Positions 44,553 to 53,345 of a DNA stretch of 64,000 bases are shown in pieces. Numbering within the stretch: position 1 is the first letter of the stretch; the number at the start of each line of letters is the position of its first letter. The notes beneath the pieces were generated by a model. It was given only the letters and a program-made list of their open reading frames with translations, was not told the DNA's origin and made no database searches. Made by a program: the position numbers and the translations under genes. The DNA is from CAXDOZ01 sp963991145 (lineage in GTDB: Bacteria; Bacteroidota; Bacteroidia; Chitinophagales; JABDMM01): positions 10,228-74,227 of the forward strand of contig CAXDOZ010000001.1 in the NCBI GenBank assembly GCA_963991145.1, written 5' to 3'.

Positions 44553-45641
44553 ATGGCTAAGAAGAAAAGGATACTTGTTTTAAGCCCATCCCCCGAAGGG
44601 GTAAATCCCGGACAGAGACTGAAGTACGAGCAGTATTATGACTACCTGCGTGAGAACGGGTATGAGCTCACTCTTTCCTCTTTCCAGACCATGCGATTCT
44701 GGAACATCATTTACAAGCCCGGTAGGTTTTTCGAGAAGGTCTTTTGGACACTTTGGGGCTATACAAAGAGATTGTACGATATCATGCGTGCTCCATTCTA
44801 TGATGGGGTTTACATGTTCTTATGGGTGACTCCATTTGGGACTCCACTATACGAATGGCTGCTTCACAAAATGAATAGCAAGATCATTTTTGATCTTGAC
44901 GATATGGTTTTTCTCGGCCATAAGAGTGAGGCAAATGCCCTGATTGCACCTTTGAAGGGCAAATCAAAAATGCTCTACATGATGAAAGTGTCGAAGCATG
45001 TGATCATTTGCACGCCCAAGCTTGAAGAGATCGCCAGGCAGTATAATGATCGTGTAACCGATATCTCCAGCACCTTTGACACCGACCGTTTTATCCCAGT
45101 CAAGGAGTATAAGAATAATGGTAGGATCACCATTGGCTGGACCGGTAGTCACAGTACGCTTAAGTATTTGCACCTCCTCGACGATGTAATTCAGGAAGTG
45201 GCAAAGCAGCGAGATATCAAGTTGCGGGTAATTGCAGATAAAGAATTTGAACTGGATGGGGTTGATGTAGAATACATTCCATGGACCAGCGAGAATGAAG
45301 TAGCAGACCTGCATGCCATTGACATTGGGCTCTATCCACTACCTATCGAGGATTGGGTACTTGGGAAGAGCGGCTGTAAGACCATAACCTATATGTCCAT
45401 TGCTATTCCATCCGTATCGACGGGCTATGGTACCATCTTCAGAGTAGTTGAAGATGAGAAGGAAGGACTGCTTGTGGTAGAGAAGGAAGAATGGGTTGAA
45501 GCCATAATTCGCCTGATTGATGATGTCGAGCTGAGAGAGCGAATTGGAAAAGCAGGCCGGGAAAAGGTTCTCAATAATTTTTCTGTCTACGCTAATAGAG
45601 ATAAGTACCTCTCCATCTATCGCGAAGTCTACGGAGCATAA
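44553..45641 (+). CDS. Putative GT-B glycosyltransferase
   Basis: From the ATG at 44553, one base after the previous stop, this is a 362-residue protein. It has RILVLSPSPEGVNPGQRLKY (5-24), DGVYMFLWVTPFG, IIFDLDDMVFLGHKSEAN, and the donor domain GRITIGWTGSHSTLKYL, IDIGLYPLPIEDWVLGKSGC and RVVEDEKEGLLV. It resembles family 4 enzymes and shares the IGW-GS segment with the gene at 26516, so the two may be related copies. It ends the run that started at 35735; a 72-base gap follows. The sugar is not known. Confidence 0.78.
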   Translation: MAKKKRILVLSPSPEGVNPGQRLKYEQYYDYLRENGYELTLSSFQTMRFWNIIYKPGRFFEKVFWTLWGYTKRLYDIMRAPFYDGVYMFLWVTPFGTPLYEWLLHKMNSKIIFDLDDMVFLGHKSEANALIAPLKGKSKMLYMMKVSKHVIICTPKLEEIARQYNDRVTDISSTFDTDRFIPVKEYKNNGRITIGWTGSHSTLKYLHLLDDVIQEVAKQRDIKLRVIADKEFELDGVDVEYIPWTSENEVADLHAIDIGLYPLPIEDWVLGKSGCKTITYMSIAIPSVSTGYGTIFRVVEDEKEGLLVVEKEEWVEAIIRLIDDVELRERIGKAGREKVLNNFSVYANRDKYLSIYREVYGA

Positions 45642-45713
45642 CAAAGCCTGCCTTTAATGTTTTATTAAGTTTTGGGATGTCATTTTATTCTATTTTAGCC
45701 GCCTGAAACCCCT

Positions 45714-46643
45714 ATGAGTATGAGATCTGAAAGAGTTTTGATTACAGGCTGCGGTGGAATGTTAGGAAGAGCGGCCTATGAGATCTTTTCTTCTAAGTAT
45801 GAAACTGTAAAAGCCACTGATATCGATCTGAATCAGGATTGGCTTTCCTATTTAGATGTTCGCAAGCTGGATGAGTGTATTGCTGTGTTTGAGGACTTCA
45901 AACCCGACCTTGTTTTGCACCTTGCTGCTCATACAGACCTAGAGTACTGTGAGCAGAATGAGGAGGATTCCTGGTTAACAAATGCCCTGGGGACTGAGAA
46001 TATCGCTTTACTTGCTGAGAAGCACGGCTGTGAGATGGTTTATATCTCTACCGCTGGGATCTTTGGTGGTGAGCAGGAGTACTTTACAGACTTTGACGCC
46101 CCAAATCCTTTGAGCCATTATGCCAAAGGAAAGTATTACGGGGAGCTATTTGTGTTGAATAGAGTTTCTAAATCTTATGTTTTCCGTCCGGGATGGATGA
46201 TGGGTGGCGGTCCTGATAAGGATAAGAAGTTTGTAAACAAGATCTTCAAGCAGATCACGGCTGGTCAGAAAGAGCTTTTTGTTGTTGACGATAAACTGGG
46301 AACTCCGACCTATACCTACGATTTTGCCGGTTCTATATCAAAGGTGATTGAAACCGGTTTCTACGGATTATACAATCAGGTTTGTGGAGGTTCATGCAGC
46401 CGATATGATGTCGCTGTTGAGTTTGTAAAACTCCTGGGCCTTGATGACGAGATCAAAGTGACCAAGGTTGATTCAGATTATTTCAAGAACGACTATTTCG
46501 CGCCAAGACCTTATTCTGAAAAACTCATCAACCTAAAGCTTGATGCTCGTGGAATTAACCACATGCGCGATTGGAAAGTATGTCTTGAGGAGTATGCTGA
46601 GGTATACAAAGAGTATCTGGTAGAACACGGAATTCAGGCCTAG
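45714..46643 (+). CDS. dTDP-4-dehydrorhamnose reductase-like short-chain dehydrogenase
   Basis: This 309-residue protein of the RfbD/RmlD superfamily has RVLITGCGGMLGRAAYEIF (6-24), DVRKLDECIAVFEDFKPDLVLHLAAHTDLEYCE-type sequence, YISTAGIFGGEQEYF and LSHYAKGKYYGELFV with Tyr and Lys. The ending is typical of the family (APRPYSEKLINLKLD). It would reduce a 4-keto nucleotide sugar. No dTDP-rhamnose partners are present in the window, so rhamnose is unproven. It stands in a 72-base gap from the previous gene and converges with the membrane protein gene, sharing four bases at the 3' ends. Confidence 0.78.
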   Translation: MSMRSERVLITGCGGMLGRAAYEIFSSKYETVKATDIDLNQDWLSYLDVRKLDECIAVFEDFKPDLVLHLAAHTDLEYCEQNEEDSWLTNALGTENIALLAEKHGCEMVYISTAGIFGGEQEYFTDFDAPNPLSHYAKGKYYGELFVLNRVSKSYVFRPGWMMGGGPDKDKKFVNKIFKQITAGQKELFVVDDKLGTPTYTYDFAGSISKVIETGFYGLYNQVCGGSCSRYDVAVEFVKLLGLDDEIKVTKVDSDYFKNDYFAPRPYSEKLINLKLDARGINHMRDWKVCLEEYAEVYKEYLVEHGIQA

Positions 46644-47956
46644 CCAGGCTGGATTCTTCCTTTCTTTATTTCCCATAAGTAAGCCAATACCATTGCATAG
46701 AATGGTAAGCAGGGGATCTTATATCTAACCAGTGCTCCGAAATTGTAGGAGGTGAAACCCACTCCAAATGCAAAGATCAAAGCAAAGATCAGGGCGAACA
46801 CGATGTATGGGTTTGACCATATGTGCGCGAAGGCTTTAAAGGGCCGGAGAAGAATCAGAATTATAGTGAAATAGAGAAAGAGGTTTGATTCCAGGAATGC
46901 AAGAAAGAGTACTGGGTTTCCAGCTTCCCAGAGATAGGGTCTGAAAAGAGTAACATTAACAGCCTGAGGGAATTTTGAAGCTAATCCTGCTGGAGTAAAT
47001 GAAACATCCCCAAGAGAATAATGCGAACCCTCATCGATCTTCTCCTCAACCACAGTATGCCAGCGCTGCATGTCTGTGGCCTTAGTTTCGATATTTTCAA
47101 TCGAGAATTTCTGAAACTGATTTGCTAAAACCTGGAGAGTGACCGAGCCCAGGCCAAGTGATATGGCTATAACTACTGGCATAAGTACCCATCTGAATGC
47201 CGCACTCTTGATTCTATACTGGAATCTTAGGAATAGGAGAAAGAAAATTGATGGCATAAGTACCATCAGGATATAGCTTTTGATTACTCCAATTAGCCAA
47301 ATAGAAACAATAAGAATAAACCACCTAAGGGGGGTCGTTCGTCCCTTTTCGACCAGATCATGGGCTATTGCAAAGACCCAACACAAACATGAATAGGTTA
47401 TAGTATCCTTAAATATTCCTGATCCCCAAAAGAAAGTTGAGGGCACAAACAGCGCTGCTACAGCAATTGCTGTTCCTCCTTTTGGAAAGATCTTATGCCA
47501 GGCAACGAACATGGCCCAAACACCCAGGTAAGAAATACAGGCAAAGATTACAGCGATGGCGAAGTAACTTCCTAAAGAGAACAGATAAAAGATCGAGGCA
47601 ATTTTGGGCACAATTACGGAGCTTTGATCTCTTGATACGATGGCATCAAGATGCACCTGAACATATGGATCCATAGATTCAGCCCCACTGAACATCACCT
47701 CAATGTACGTTCCAATATCATCGAGAAACAGGTCGGCGAGATAAGATGCCCGCTTATAATAGAAAACCGTATCTCCTGATTCGTAATAGTAGAAGTAAAT
47801 GACTCCAGTTGCCAGGGCTCCTATAAGCTTGACCTGCAGACCTCTAACAAAGTACTTTTTCAGAAATGGATCATTGATTCCATTTTGAATACCCTTTGCA
47901 AAGAAGTTTGCAAAAACGGCTAAGATGATCCCAAAAAGCAGGTCGAAAATTCCCAC
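46640..47956 (-). CDS. Polytopic membrane protein, possible Wzy-like polymerase
   Basis: This 438-residue protein starts with GTG at 47956 and has about ten hydrophobic helices. Between helices are a conserved FVPSTFFWGSGIFKDTITY-type segment (about 171-189) and a large loop with QRWHTVVEEKIDEGSHYS. The size, helix number and loop are compatible with an O-antigen polymerase (Wzy) or another glycan-handling membrane protein; these families have little sequence conservation, so the call is weak. It is the only minus-strand gene inside the polysaccharide locus and is divergent from the methyltransferase/wza/wzc operon. If the locus exports by ABC transport, a polymerase would not be required, which makes its role worth testing. 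Confidence 0.5.
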   Translation of the reverse strand: MGIFDLLFGIILAVFANFFAKGIQNGINDPFLKKYFVRGLQVKLIGALATGVIYFYYYESGDTVFYYKRASYLADLFLDDIGTYIEVMFSGAESMDPYVQVHLDAIVSRDQSSVIVPKIASIFYLFSLGSYFAIAVIFACISYLGVWAMFVAWHKIFPKGGTAIAVAALFVPSTFFWGSGIFKDTITYSCLCWVFAIAHDLVEKGRTTPLRWFILIVSIWLIGVIKSYILMVLMPSIFFLLFLRFQYRIKSAAFRWVLMPVVIAISLGLGSVTLQVLANQFQKFSIENIETKATDMQRWHTVVEEKIDEGSHYSLGDVSFTPAGLASKFPQAVNVTLFRPYLWEAGNPVLFLAFLESNLFLYFTIILILLRPFKAFAHIWSNPYIVFALIFALIFAFGVGFTSYNFGALVRYKIPCLPFYAMVLAYLWEIKKGRIQPG

Positions 47957-48045
47957 AGTCCAAATATCCTTAAATAAGCTTGTTCAAGGTGAATTAGATG
48001 CTCATTATTTAATTCCCCCAGACTATTGAAACTAGAAGGATTGCA

Positions 48046-48076
48046 TTGGGTTTATAGGTCATTCCTTCTATTTTTG
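48046..48076 (+). promoter_or_regulatory. Promoter for the 48102-54835 operon
   Basis: TATTTTTG at 48069-48076 is a full match to TAnnTTTG, and TTG at 48046-48048 sits 20 bases upstream, a normal Bacteroidota -33/-7 spacing. It lies in the 145-base divergent gap, 25 bases before the TTG start of the methyltransferase gene. It is one of the two best promoters in the window. Confidence 0.6.
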
Positions 48077-48101
48077 ACCTCAAGTAAATCAACCCCTGCT
48101 T

Positions 48102-48857
48102 TTGGACTCTCAGAATAATCAGGCGAAGGAATTCTTTAACGATATCGCCGATACCTACAAAGACAAGTACAAGAATTACAATAAGTTCCACCATTACTTT
48201 TTCAATGAGAGGCTTAGAAAAGCATCTGAGGGATTCGATTTCCGAAATGCCACCATTCTGGATATTGGAACTGGTACCGGGGACCTTTACGACCATCTTA
48301 AGTCAATAGATCTAAGCATAAATTTTTACGGCTCTGATATCGCTGAGAAGATGATTGCGGAAAGCAATATTCCAAAGGAAAATCAATTCGTGGGTAAGAT
48401 CACTGAAATCGACCTGCCAAGGTCCGACTTTGATTATATCTATATGCTTGGGGTTACGACTTATCTTCCGGAGGATGAAATGGTTGAGACATTGAAGACC
48501 ATTGAGGCAAATCTTGCTCAGAATGGAAAGGCAATTTTGACTTTTACCAATTCAAACTCTTTCGACAATTTCAATCGAACTCTATTAAAGCTTCCAGTGA
48601 AACTGATGAAGTCAAAGAGGTCTGTTCTTGGTCAGGGGTTTAAGATCTATAAGTATAGTGTTTCGTCTGCAAAGGAGCTTGTAAATCCTTGGTTCAATGT
48701 GCAAGAGGTTAGGTATTTGAATCATACAGTTTTCCCCTGGAACCTGATTCTTAAGTCGGCAAGTGTTTCTTTGGCTAATCAGATAGATAAAATGGATGAG
48801 GGTCCTTTGCTTAGATCTTTATCTTCTGACTTTATGCTAGTCCTGTCTAAAAAGTAG
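48102..48857 (+). CDS. Class I SAM-dependent methyltransferase
   Basis: This 251-residue protein has the SAM-binding loop ILDIGTGTGDLYDHL (about 51-65), FYGSDIAEKMIAES, SDFDYIYMLGVTTYLPEDEM and GKAILTFTNSNSFDN, all typical of class I methyltransferases. It probably methylates a small molecule or a sugar. The start appears to be the TTG at 48102, since no earlier ATG or GTG gives a sensible N-terminus and the promoter at 48046-48076 lies just upstream. Two bases separate it from the next glycosyltransferase gene. The substrate is not known. Confidence 0.78.
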   Translation: MDSQNNQAKEFFNDIADTYKDKYKNYNKFHHYFFNERLRKASEGFDFRNATILDIGTGTGDLYDHLKSIDLSINFYGSDIAEKMIAESNIPKENQFVGKITEIDLPRSDFDYIYMLGVTTYLPEDEMVETLKTIEANLAQNGKAILTFTNSNSFDNFNRTLLKLPVKLMKSKRSVLGQGFKIYKYSVSSAKELVNPWFNVQEVRYLNHTVFPWNLILKSASVSLANQIDKMDEGPLLRSLSSDFMLVLSKK

Positions 48858-48859
48858 AA

Positions 48860-50029
48860 ATGCCCAGAGTTCTAAGAATCATAAATCGATTAAATCTGGG
48901 TGGACCTACATTCAATGCTTCCTATCTCAGTCGTTACCTACCGGATCAGTATGAGACGCTCTTGGTTGCCGGGATGAAAGATGCCACAGAAGCCAGCTCT
49001 GATTTTATTCCCTTAAGCATGGGCCTGGAACCGCATTATGTAAAGCATATGCACCGGGAGATTAATCCTTTGAAAGACAGGAAGGCGTATAAGGAAATGA
49101 AGGGGATCATCAAGGACTTTAGGCCTGACATTGTTCATACCCACGCCGCAAAAGCTGGAGCATTAGGAAGGTTAGCAGCTGCAAATTGCAAAGTTCCGGT
49201 AATCGTACACACATTCCATGGTCATGTGTTTCATTCCTATTTCAATCCAGTCAAGACAAGGGCATTTGTGAAGATTGAGCAATATCTGGCCTCGAAAAGC
49301 TCCAAAATCATAGCTATTTCAAATAAGCAGAAGAAAGAGATCGGAGAGGATTTCGGAGTTGCGCCCTTAGATAAGATCGAAGTTATTCCCCTCGGTTTTG
49401 ACCTTAGTCGCTTTCAGGAGAATATTGATCTGAAGAGAAAGAAATTCAGAGAGGAATGGGGAATTGAGGATGAAGAGGTTGCAATTGGGATCATTGGAAG
49501 GCTCGTTCCAATAAAGAACCACCAGTTCTTTCTGGAAGCAATTCAAAGCTTGAGTGAAAAGACCAATATCCCATTTAAGGCATTCATCATTGGAGATGGA
49601 GAAGATAGAGCTGTCATAGAGAACAAGGCTCGTGAACTGGGATTGATTGATTCAGAGAAGATAATTTTCACCTCCTGGATAAAGGATGTTGATGAAGCAA
49701 ATGCCGGGATGGATATTATTGCTTTGACAAGTTTTAATGAGGGCACCCCTGTTTCATTGATTGAAGCACAAGCAGCCAATAAGCCTATTGTATCGACAAA
49801 TGTTGGTGGGATTCAGGATATAATACTTGAAAATGATACTGGCTTTCTTAGCGAGCTAAACGAACAAGAAAAATTCGTTTCGGATCTTCAAAAATTGGTT
49901 GAAGATGCCGACCTGAGGAAAAGAATGGGGCAACAGGGATTTGACCATGTAAAAGAGAAGTTTAGCTACCAAAGATTGGTCAATGATATGGATAGACTTT
50001 ATACAAAGCTTCTTAAGGGAGATACTTAA
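48860..50029 (+). CDS. Family 4 glycosyltransferase
   Basis: This 389-residue protein has VLRIINRLNLGGPTFNASYL (3-22, acceptor domain with the GGPT loop), DIVHTHAAKAGALGRLAA, VIVHTFHGHVFHSYF, and the donor domain VAIGIIGRLVPIKNHQFFLEA. It ends with FIIGDGEDRAVIENKA, MDIIALTSFNEGTPVSLIEAQ (E-x7-E motif) and IVSTNVGGIQDII. This is a typical family 4 enzyme of the kind that adds the second sugar to an undecaprenyl-linked primer. It precedes the Wza-like gene by 26 bases and belongs to the export/initiation operon. Confidence 0.9.
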   Translation: MPRVLRIINRLNLGGPTFNASYLSRYLPDQYETLLVAGMKDATEASSDFIPLSMGLEPHYVKHMHREINPLKDRKAYKEMKGIIKDFRPDIVHTHAAKAGALGRLAAANCKVPVIVHTFHGHVFHSYFNPVKTRAFVKIEQYLASKSSKIIAISNKQKKEIGEDFGVAPLDKIEVIPLGFDLSRFQENIDLKRKKFREEWGIEDEEVAIGIIGRLVPIKNHQFFLEAIQSLSEKTNIPFKAFIIGDGEDRAVIENKARELGLIDSEKIIFTSWIKDVDEANAGMDIIALTSFNEGTPVSLIEAQAANKPIVSTNVGGIQDIILENDTGFLSELNEQEKFVSDLQKLVEDADLRKRMGQQGFDHVKEKFSYQRLVNDMDRLYTKLLKGDT

Positions 50030-50055
50030 GAGGTGTTAGGTCTAATTTATTAGTT

Positions 50056-50850
50056 TTGTCAAACATCAAAAGAGTGCAATTGAAGTCTTATCACATCCGC
50101 TATTTTCTACTTCTGGTAGGACTTGCCTTTTTCCTTAATTCATGTAAACTTTTCTATCCTAACAGGATGTTCAAGCAGAAGGATTACCAATCTTTCGCTT
50201 TAGACCAACCACCTCCTGATGAATATATCATTCAACCAGGAGATGAGCTTTCTTTGAGAGTTTTCTCAAGATCAGGATTTGATCTTGTAGATGTAGTTGG
50301 GAGGTCCAATCAGGGAGGAGCAATGAGACAGGGCAATAATCAATCCTTAGGATTTCCATATTATGTTGATGTCGATGGTTATGTAGATCTTCCATTACTA
50401 GGAATGTACTATGTGGAGGGCTTTACTCAGGCTCAATTGGAAGAGCAACTGGAATCAGAATTCTCTTCTCAATTCAATGATCCTTTTGTTATGCTCAGGG
50501 TCTCAAACAGAAGGGCTTTTGTTTATTTGGGATCAAGTGCAAAAGTGGTCAGGCTAAATAACGCCCCGACCAATCTACTTGAGGTGATTGCATCTGCAGG
50601 AGGATTGGGTAGGGATCTTAAGGCATATAAGATCAAAATCATCAGAGGGGATCTAAGCAATCCTCAGATTATTAAGGTAGACCTTTCAACAATTGCAGGT
50701 CTAAGAGATGCAGATTTACTTATACAAACAAATGATGTGGTCTATGTAGAGGAGAGATATAAGGTTGTCTCTACTCTTCTAAAAGAACTTACTCCACTTA
50801 TCGGACTACTTACTCTTACACTTACCACTATTGCACTTATAAAGAACTAG
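50056..50850 (+). CDS. wza: Polysaccharide export lipoprotein (Wza-like)
   Basis: This is a 264-residue protein with a lipoprotein signal: hydrophobic FLLLVGLAFFLNS followed by Cys30. It has a polysaccharide-export domain starting YIIQPGDELSLRVFSR (about 55-70), a YYVDVDGYVDLPLLG segment, and a SLBB-like repeat AFVYLGSSAKVVRL followed by LLEVIASAGG. A final hydrophobic stretch (GLLTLTLTTIALIKN) could be a C-terminal membrane anchor, as in some Bacteroidota proteins. It forms the outer-membrane pore for the polymer. The start may be the TTG at 50056 or the GTG at 50074, because a TAnnTTTG (50051-50058) overlaps the first of these. Confidence 0.88.
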   Translation: MSNIKRVQLKSYHIRYFLLLVGLAFFLNSCKLFYPNRMFKQKDYQSFALDQPPPDEYIIQPGDELSLRVFSRSGFDLVDVVGRSNQGGAMRQGNNQSLGFPYYVDVDGYVDLPLLGMYYVEGFTQAQLEEQLESEFSSQFNDPFVMLRVSNRRAFVYLGSSAKVVRLNNAPTNLLEVIASAGGLGRDLKAYKIKIIRGDLSNPQIIKVDLSTIAGLRDADLLIQTNDVVYVEERYKVVSTLLKELTPLIGLLTLTLTTIALIKN

Positions 50851-50862
50851 AGACTTAGGAAC

Positions 50863-53343
50863 GTGAGTCAACCCCAAACAGATAATAATACTCAACAGGA
50901 AACCAAGGAAGAAGTAAGATCCACGGTTGTCCAGGATTTCAATCTCGGACTATTAATCTTTGTCTTTAAGGAGAACTGGATCTGGTTGGTTGTTCTAATT
51001 GCTGTCTCTTTTTCTTTTGCTCATATCTATCTGAGATACACACCAGATACCTATCAATCTTCTGCAGAAATAATGCTTACTACCAAGGCTGAACAGCAGA
51101 TTCTTGGGGTTGGAGACATTCTGGCAGATAATCAGTTGGAGATAAATAGAGAGATGCAATTGATCAAGTCATCTCTAATTCTTTCAAGGCTTATAGATAA
51201 GCTTCCTTTGAGTGTTTCCTATTTCTCTCAAGGGAGATCAAAGTTTGTTACAACTGACCTCTATAGAAAGTCTCCAGTCACTGTCATTCCAGGAGATATT
51301 GCAAATCCGGCTTTTTCAATTCCAATTACTGTTGAGATTCTTAATGATAAAGAGTATTTGCTGAGTTATGAATTGAATAATGATAATATCGGTCTTACCA
51401 AAGAATTTGGTGACCAGTATTCTACTCCTCATTTCACAGTAACTATTGTAAAGGAGGAAGATTTTTTTGATGAGTATAATGGCCAATCAATTTTCTTCAA
51501 GTTTAACTCCGATGACCAGATCGTGAATGATCTATCTAAGAGAATTGAAGTCACACCCATAAACAAGGTGACCAGGTCATTTAACATTTTATATACAGAT
51601 CAAACTCCTCAAAAAGCACTTGATATTACAGCAGAACTTACTGAAGAGTTTATCCTTTATGACAAGGAGACCAAGGCTCAAAATATTGACCAAATCTTAG
51701 GATTCTTAAATATTCAAATTGACACCTTCTCCAAAGGTTATAATATCTATCAGGATTCTATCACAGATTTTCAGACCAGACTGGGGTATATGGGTCCTGA
51801 TCAAAGGATGAGCAATCTAGTAAGTGATATGAGATCACTTGAAGGAGGGATTACAAAACTTGAGTTGGAGAAAAGTATGCTAAACTGGTTGTTAAATTAT
51901 ACCAGAACAACAACAGACCTTCAACCGGTAATGGTTTTTGATGAAGCCAATGTCTTTAATAATTTTTCAAAGCAGGTATCTGAGATAAACAGACTTGAAA
52001 CTGAGATTGCCACTCTTAAACTCGACGTTTCTAACAATTACCCAGAGTTAAAGCTGTCAGAGGACCTGCTTTCAAAAGCGAGGCAGAACCTGGAGTTGTC
52101 TATTGAGAATGCCTTGATAGCCAATGATTCATCAAAAAATCAGGCTCTCTCAAATCTTCAGGAGATCATGCAGAATCTCAACGTGATGCCTGAAGAACAA
52201 AAAGATTATAGCCGAATAGATCGGCAAAAGGGATTTCAGGAAGAGTTCTATGTTGACCTGATCGGGAAAAGAACTAGCTATCAAATTGCCAAAGCGGGAA
52301 TTGTAGAGGATTATGTAATTCTTACTAATCCCAAATTACCGAGATCACCAATTGCCCCAAACAAGTTCCTTATTAGATTAGCCAGTATAGGTGTCGGGAT
52401 TTTTCTTGGGATTCTATTGATTGCTATTAGATACCTACTTCACCAAAGTATTATCTCAGTACAGGATATTGCGAATAGAACATCCGCCGCAATCCTCGGT
52501 ATCATCCCGCGACATAAAGAGAAGCTGGAAAGATCAGCGATCGTAGTTACTCAGAATCCAAAGTCTACGATCTCTGAGTCATTTAGATCGATCAGAACTA
52601 ACCTTAAGTTCTTATCAAGTGATGATGGAACTAAAGTGCTTACAGTTACCTCTACTATTCCTGGTGAAGGGAAAACATTCGTTGCGCTAAATCTAGGGGC
52701 TATCTTAAGCCTTTTGCAGAAAAAAGTGATAATGATCGATTGCGATCTTAGAAAGCCTCGTTTGGATAAGATCTTTAAGATCGATTCACATAAAGGAGTT
52801 TCTACGATTCTTAGCGGTCAAAGTGATTGGAAGGATTGCATCTATGAAAGTGGAGAAGAGTTTCTGGATTTCATTCCTTCAGGACCTGTTCCACCAAACC
52901 CTTCAGAGCTTATCATGAGGCCAGAGATGCAGCAAATGGTTGATGAGCTGAAGGAGCACTACGATTATATAATAATTGATACACCTCCTGTTGGTCTTGT
53001 TACCGATGCTATCGATTTGATGCACAAAGCCGACATTCCTATCTACATAACACGTGCTGATTATTCCCAGAGATCATTCGTTGAGAATATCAATAAGATC
53101 ATTTATGATAATGATGTAAAGAATATCTCTGTAGTTCTGAATGACTTTGGATCAGGAGCCTCAGGATATGCCTACGGTTATGGTTATAGCTATGGTTACG
53201 GTTACGGTTACGGTTATGGCTATGGCTACGGATATGGTTACGGCTACGGATATGGCGGCTACGGATATGGCCAGGGTTACTATAGTGATGATGATGAAGT
53301 GAGACCGGGATTCTTTAAACGATTATTCCGACGAAAGAAGTAG
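50863..53343 (+). CDS. wzc: Tyrosine autokinase/chain-length regulator (Wzc, BY-kinase)
   Basis: This 826-residue protein with a GTG start has an N-terminal membrane helix (WIWLVVLIAVSFSFAHIYL), a long Wzz periplasmic region with coiled-coil segments, and a second helix with RSPIAPNKF then LIRLASIGVGIFLGILL (about 503). Cytoplasmic kinase motifs are STIPGEGKTFVALNLG (Walker A, about 596-611), VIMIDCDLRKPRLD (A') and YDYIIIDTPPVGLVTDA (B). The tail has 19 tyrosines in residues 769-807, mostly (Tyr-Gly) repeats, then a SDDDEV segment and a basic end. It would regulate the length and export of the polymer through cycles of tail phosphorylation. No cognate phosphatase gene was seen in the window. 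Confidence 0.94.
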   Translation: MSQPQTDNNTQQETKEEVRSTVVQDFNLGLLIFVFKENWIWLVVLIAVSFSFAHIYLRYTPDTYQSSAEIMLTTKAEQQILGVGDILADNQLEINREMQLIKSSLILSRLIDKLPLSVSYFSQGRSKFVTTDLYRKSPVTVIPGDIANPAFSIPITVEILNDKEYLLSYELNNDNIGLTKEFGDQYSTPHFTVTIVKEEDFFDEYNGQSIFFKFNSDDQIVNDLSKRIEVTPINKVTRSFNILYTDQTPQKALDITAELTEEFILYDKETKAQNIDQILGFLNIQIDTFSKGYNIYQDSITDFQTRLGYMGPDQRMSNLVSDMRSLEGGITKLELEKSMLNWLLNYTRTTTDLQPVMVFDEANVFNNFSKQVSEINRLETEIATLKLDVSNNYPELKLSEDLLSKARQNLELSIENALIANDSSKNQALSNLQEIMQNLNVMPEEQKDYSRIDRQKGFQEEFYVDLIGKRTSYQIAKAGIVEDYVILTNPKLPRSPIAPNKFLIRLASIGVGIFLGILLIAIRYLLHQSIISVQDIANRTSAAILGIIPRHKEKLERSAIVVTQNPKSTISESFRSIRTNLKFLSSDDGTKVLTVTSTIPGEGKTFVALNLGAILSLLQKKVIMIDCDLRKPRLDKIFKIDSHKGVSTILSGQSDWKDCIYESGEEFLDFIPSGPVPPNPSELIMRPEMQQMVDELKEHYDYIIIDTPPVGLVTDAIDLMHKADIPIYITRADYSQRSFVENINKIIYDNDVKNISVVLNDFGSGASGYAYGYGYSYGYGYGYGYGYGYGYGYGYGYGGYGYGQGYYSDDDEVRPGFFKRLFRRKK
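53167..53283 (+). repeat. Tyr-Gly coding repeat in the wzc tail
   Basis: Thirteen codon pairs or more alternate TAT/TAC with GGT/GGC/GGA. The codons for both residues are mixed without a fixed period, so the repeat is kept at protein level rather than by recent DNA slippage. It encodes 19 Tyr in 39 residues (769-807). Confidence 0.9.
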
Positions 53344-53345
53344 TC

